NCBI RefSeq assembly: GCF_023276655.1
Contig: NZ_JALGRK010000001.1
Coordinates: 701,501 to 765,500 of the forward strand
DNA length: 64,000 bases
Direction of reading: 5' to 3'
From: Olsenella intestinalis
Lineage (GTDB): Bacteria > Actinomycetota > Coriobacteriia > Coriobacteriales > Atopobiaceae
Part shown: positions 63,368 to 64,000 of the stretch, one piece after another
Layout of the letters: each line of letters starts with the position of its first letter
Position numbering within the stretch: the stretch's first letter is position 1
Notes under the pieces: generated by a model
The model's input: only the letters and a program-made list of their open reading frames with translations
What the model was told of the DNA's origin: nothing
The model's database searches: none
Position numbers and translations under genes: made by a program

Positions 63368-63798
63368 GTGCATTCGTTCAGTAGGGACAACGCCCGCGCC
63401 CCGATGCAGTGGAACGCAACGGACAACGCCGGCTTCACGTCGGGCGAGCCGTGGCTCCCCGTCCATGACGACTTCGCGGGCCAGAACGTCGAGGCGGAGG
63501 AAGCTGACGCGGACTCCGTGCTTTTGTGGTACCGCAGGCTTGCGACCCTGAGGCGCGACCTGCCCGTCCTCGTCGTGGGCGACTACCTCGAGCTCCTCTC
63601 CGAGAGCGAGGAGATCTACGCGTTCGAGCGGGCGTACGGCAGGGAGCGGGCCGTGGTGCTCGCGAACTTTTCCAACAGTGAGGTCTTGTATGACGCGACG
63701 ATCGTCAGGGGATTTGATGTCGCGCTGGCATCGCACGATGCCCCGTGCCCGGGAGGCTGCGCTCGCTCGAGGCGGTCGTGTACGCGGGCGGGAGGTAG
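63368..63798 (+). pseudogene. C-terminal remnant of a GH13 alpha-glucosidase
   Basis: The frame reads SRDNARAPMQWNATDNAGF, then PWLPVHDDF, DSVLLWYRRLATLRRDLPVLVVGDYLELL and AVVLANFSN. This is the C-terminal third of oligo-1,6-glucosidase / trehalose-6-P hydrolase-type GH13 enzymes. No start codon or catalytic domain precedes it. Near 63735 the frame shifts: the neighbouring frame continues VPGRLRSLEAVVYAGGR and stops at 63798, the natural end. It is a truncated and frameshifted relic next to galE. Confidence 0.8.
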
Positions 63799-64000
63799 CC
63801 CCGCCTTTCGTGCGTTCCGCGATAATTGCGGTATTGCATATTCTTTGCAGCTATCTGCGGCGATGCCGATGTTTATGCGTCCTGATTACGCCCCTCCCTC
63901 CTGAGGGTGTCCTGGAGGGACGTCTGGTGCGCAAAAACCATGCTCCGTGGCAAGCTAACGCGCGGCCTTGCCAGGAGGCTGCTTTGCGTATGTGCATAGT
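63799..64000. other. Window end, no gene recognised
   Basis: 202 bp. No convincing coding frame, RNA or terminator could be supported. Confidence 0.5.

Overview
The window is high-GC bacterial DNA (roughly two thirds G+C by eye) with GTG and TTG starts alongside ATG. It carries Gram-positive surface proteins with Cna-B, SpaA and BspA-like repeats and C-terminal sorting-signal-like tails, and a zinc-type S14 gene inside the spc cluster. I infer a host-associated actinomycete of the class Coriobacteriia (Olsenella/Atopobium-like). This placement is an inference from gene content, not a database match.

Layout. (1) 1-9946: the 3' part of a giant Cna-B/pilin-repeat adhesin, then a small SpaA-like protein with a membrane tail. 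(2) 10073-20406: the second half of the spc operon and the alpha operon (rplE to rplQ, with secY, adk, map and infA); the S10 half is not here. (3) 20419-24624: fused ECF transporter ATPase, ecfT, truA and an LCP-like envelope protein. (4) 24657-24990: a non-coding inverted array of 30-bp repeats around a central hairpin. (5) 25221-29535: a GT2 glycosyltransferase, then pyrE and nfnAB on the minus strand. (6) 29808-36841: an AT-richer accessory block with an XRE regulator, a UPF0489 protein and a BspA-like gene split by an IS21-family element. (7) 36961-40152: an intact BspA-like paralogue. (8) 40255-43333: pth, prs and glmU on the minus strand. (9) 43674-54398: a 3574-residue beta-helix protein with an embedded PI-PLC domain, Cna-B domains and an MPATG-type tail. 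(10) 54479-60040: a 5.6-kb island bounded by a 26-bp duplication of the 3' end of tRNA-Gln, carrying deoC, manA and an RmlD-like gene, a divergent GntR regulator and an IS1182-like element. (11) 60157-63798: a peptidoglycan-binding protein, a polyprenyl synthase, galE and a GH13 remnant.

How the parts relate. The housekeeping blocks (ribosome, Sec channel, nucleotide and cell-wall precursor synthesis) are interleaved with very large surface proteins. Mobile insertions fall in or next to surface and sugar genes.

The most unusual genome-scale signal is the 10-mer GCTCTTCTCG. I count 27 exact copies on both strands, in several reading frames and in intergenic DNA, with none in the two insertion sequences, the AT-rich accessory block or the tRNA-Gln island. 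It behaves like a DNA-level motif such as an uptake sequence. The 30-bp inverted repeat array and the PI-PLC-bearing giant surface protein are the next most interesting items.
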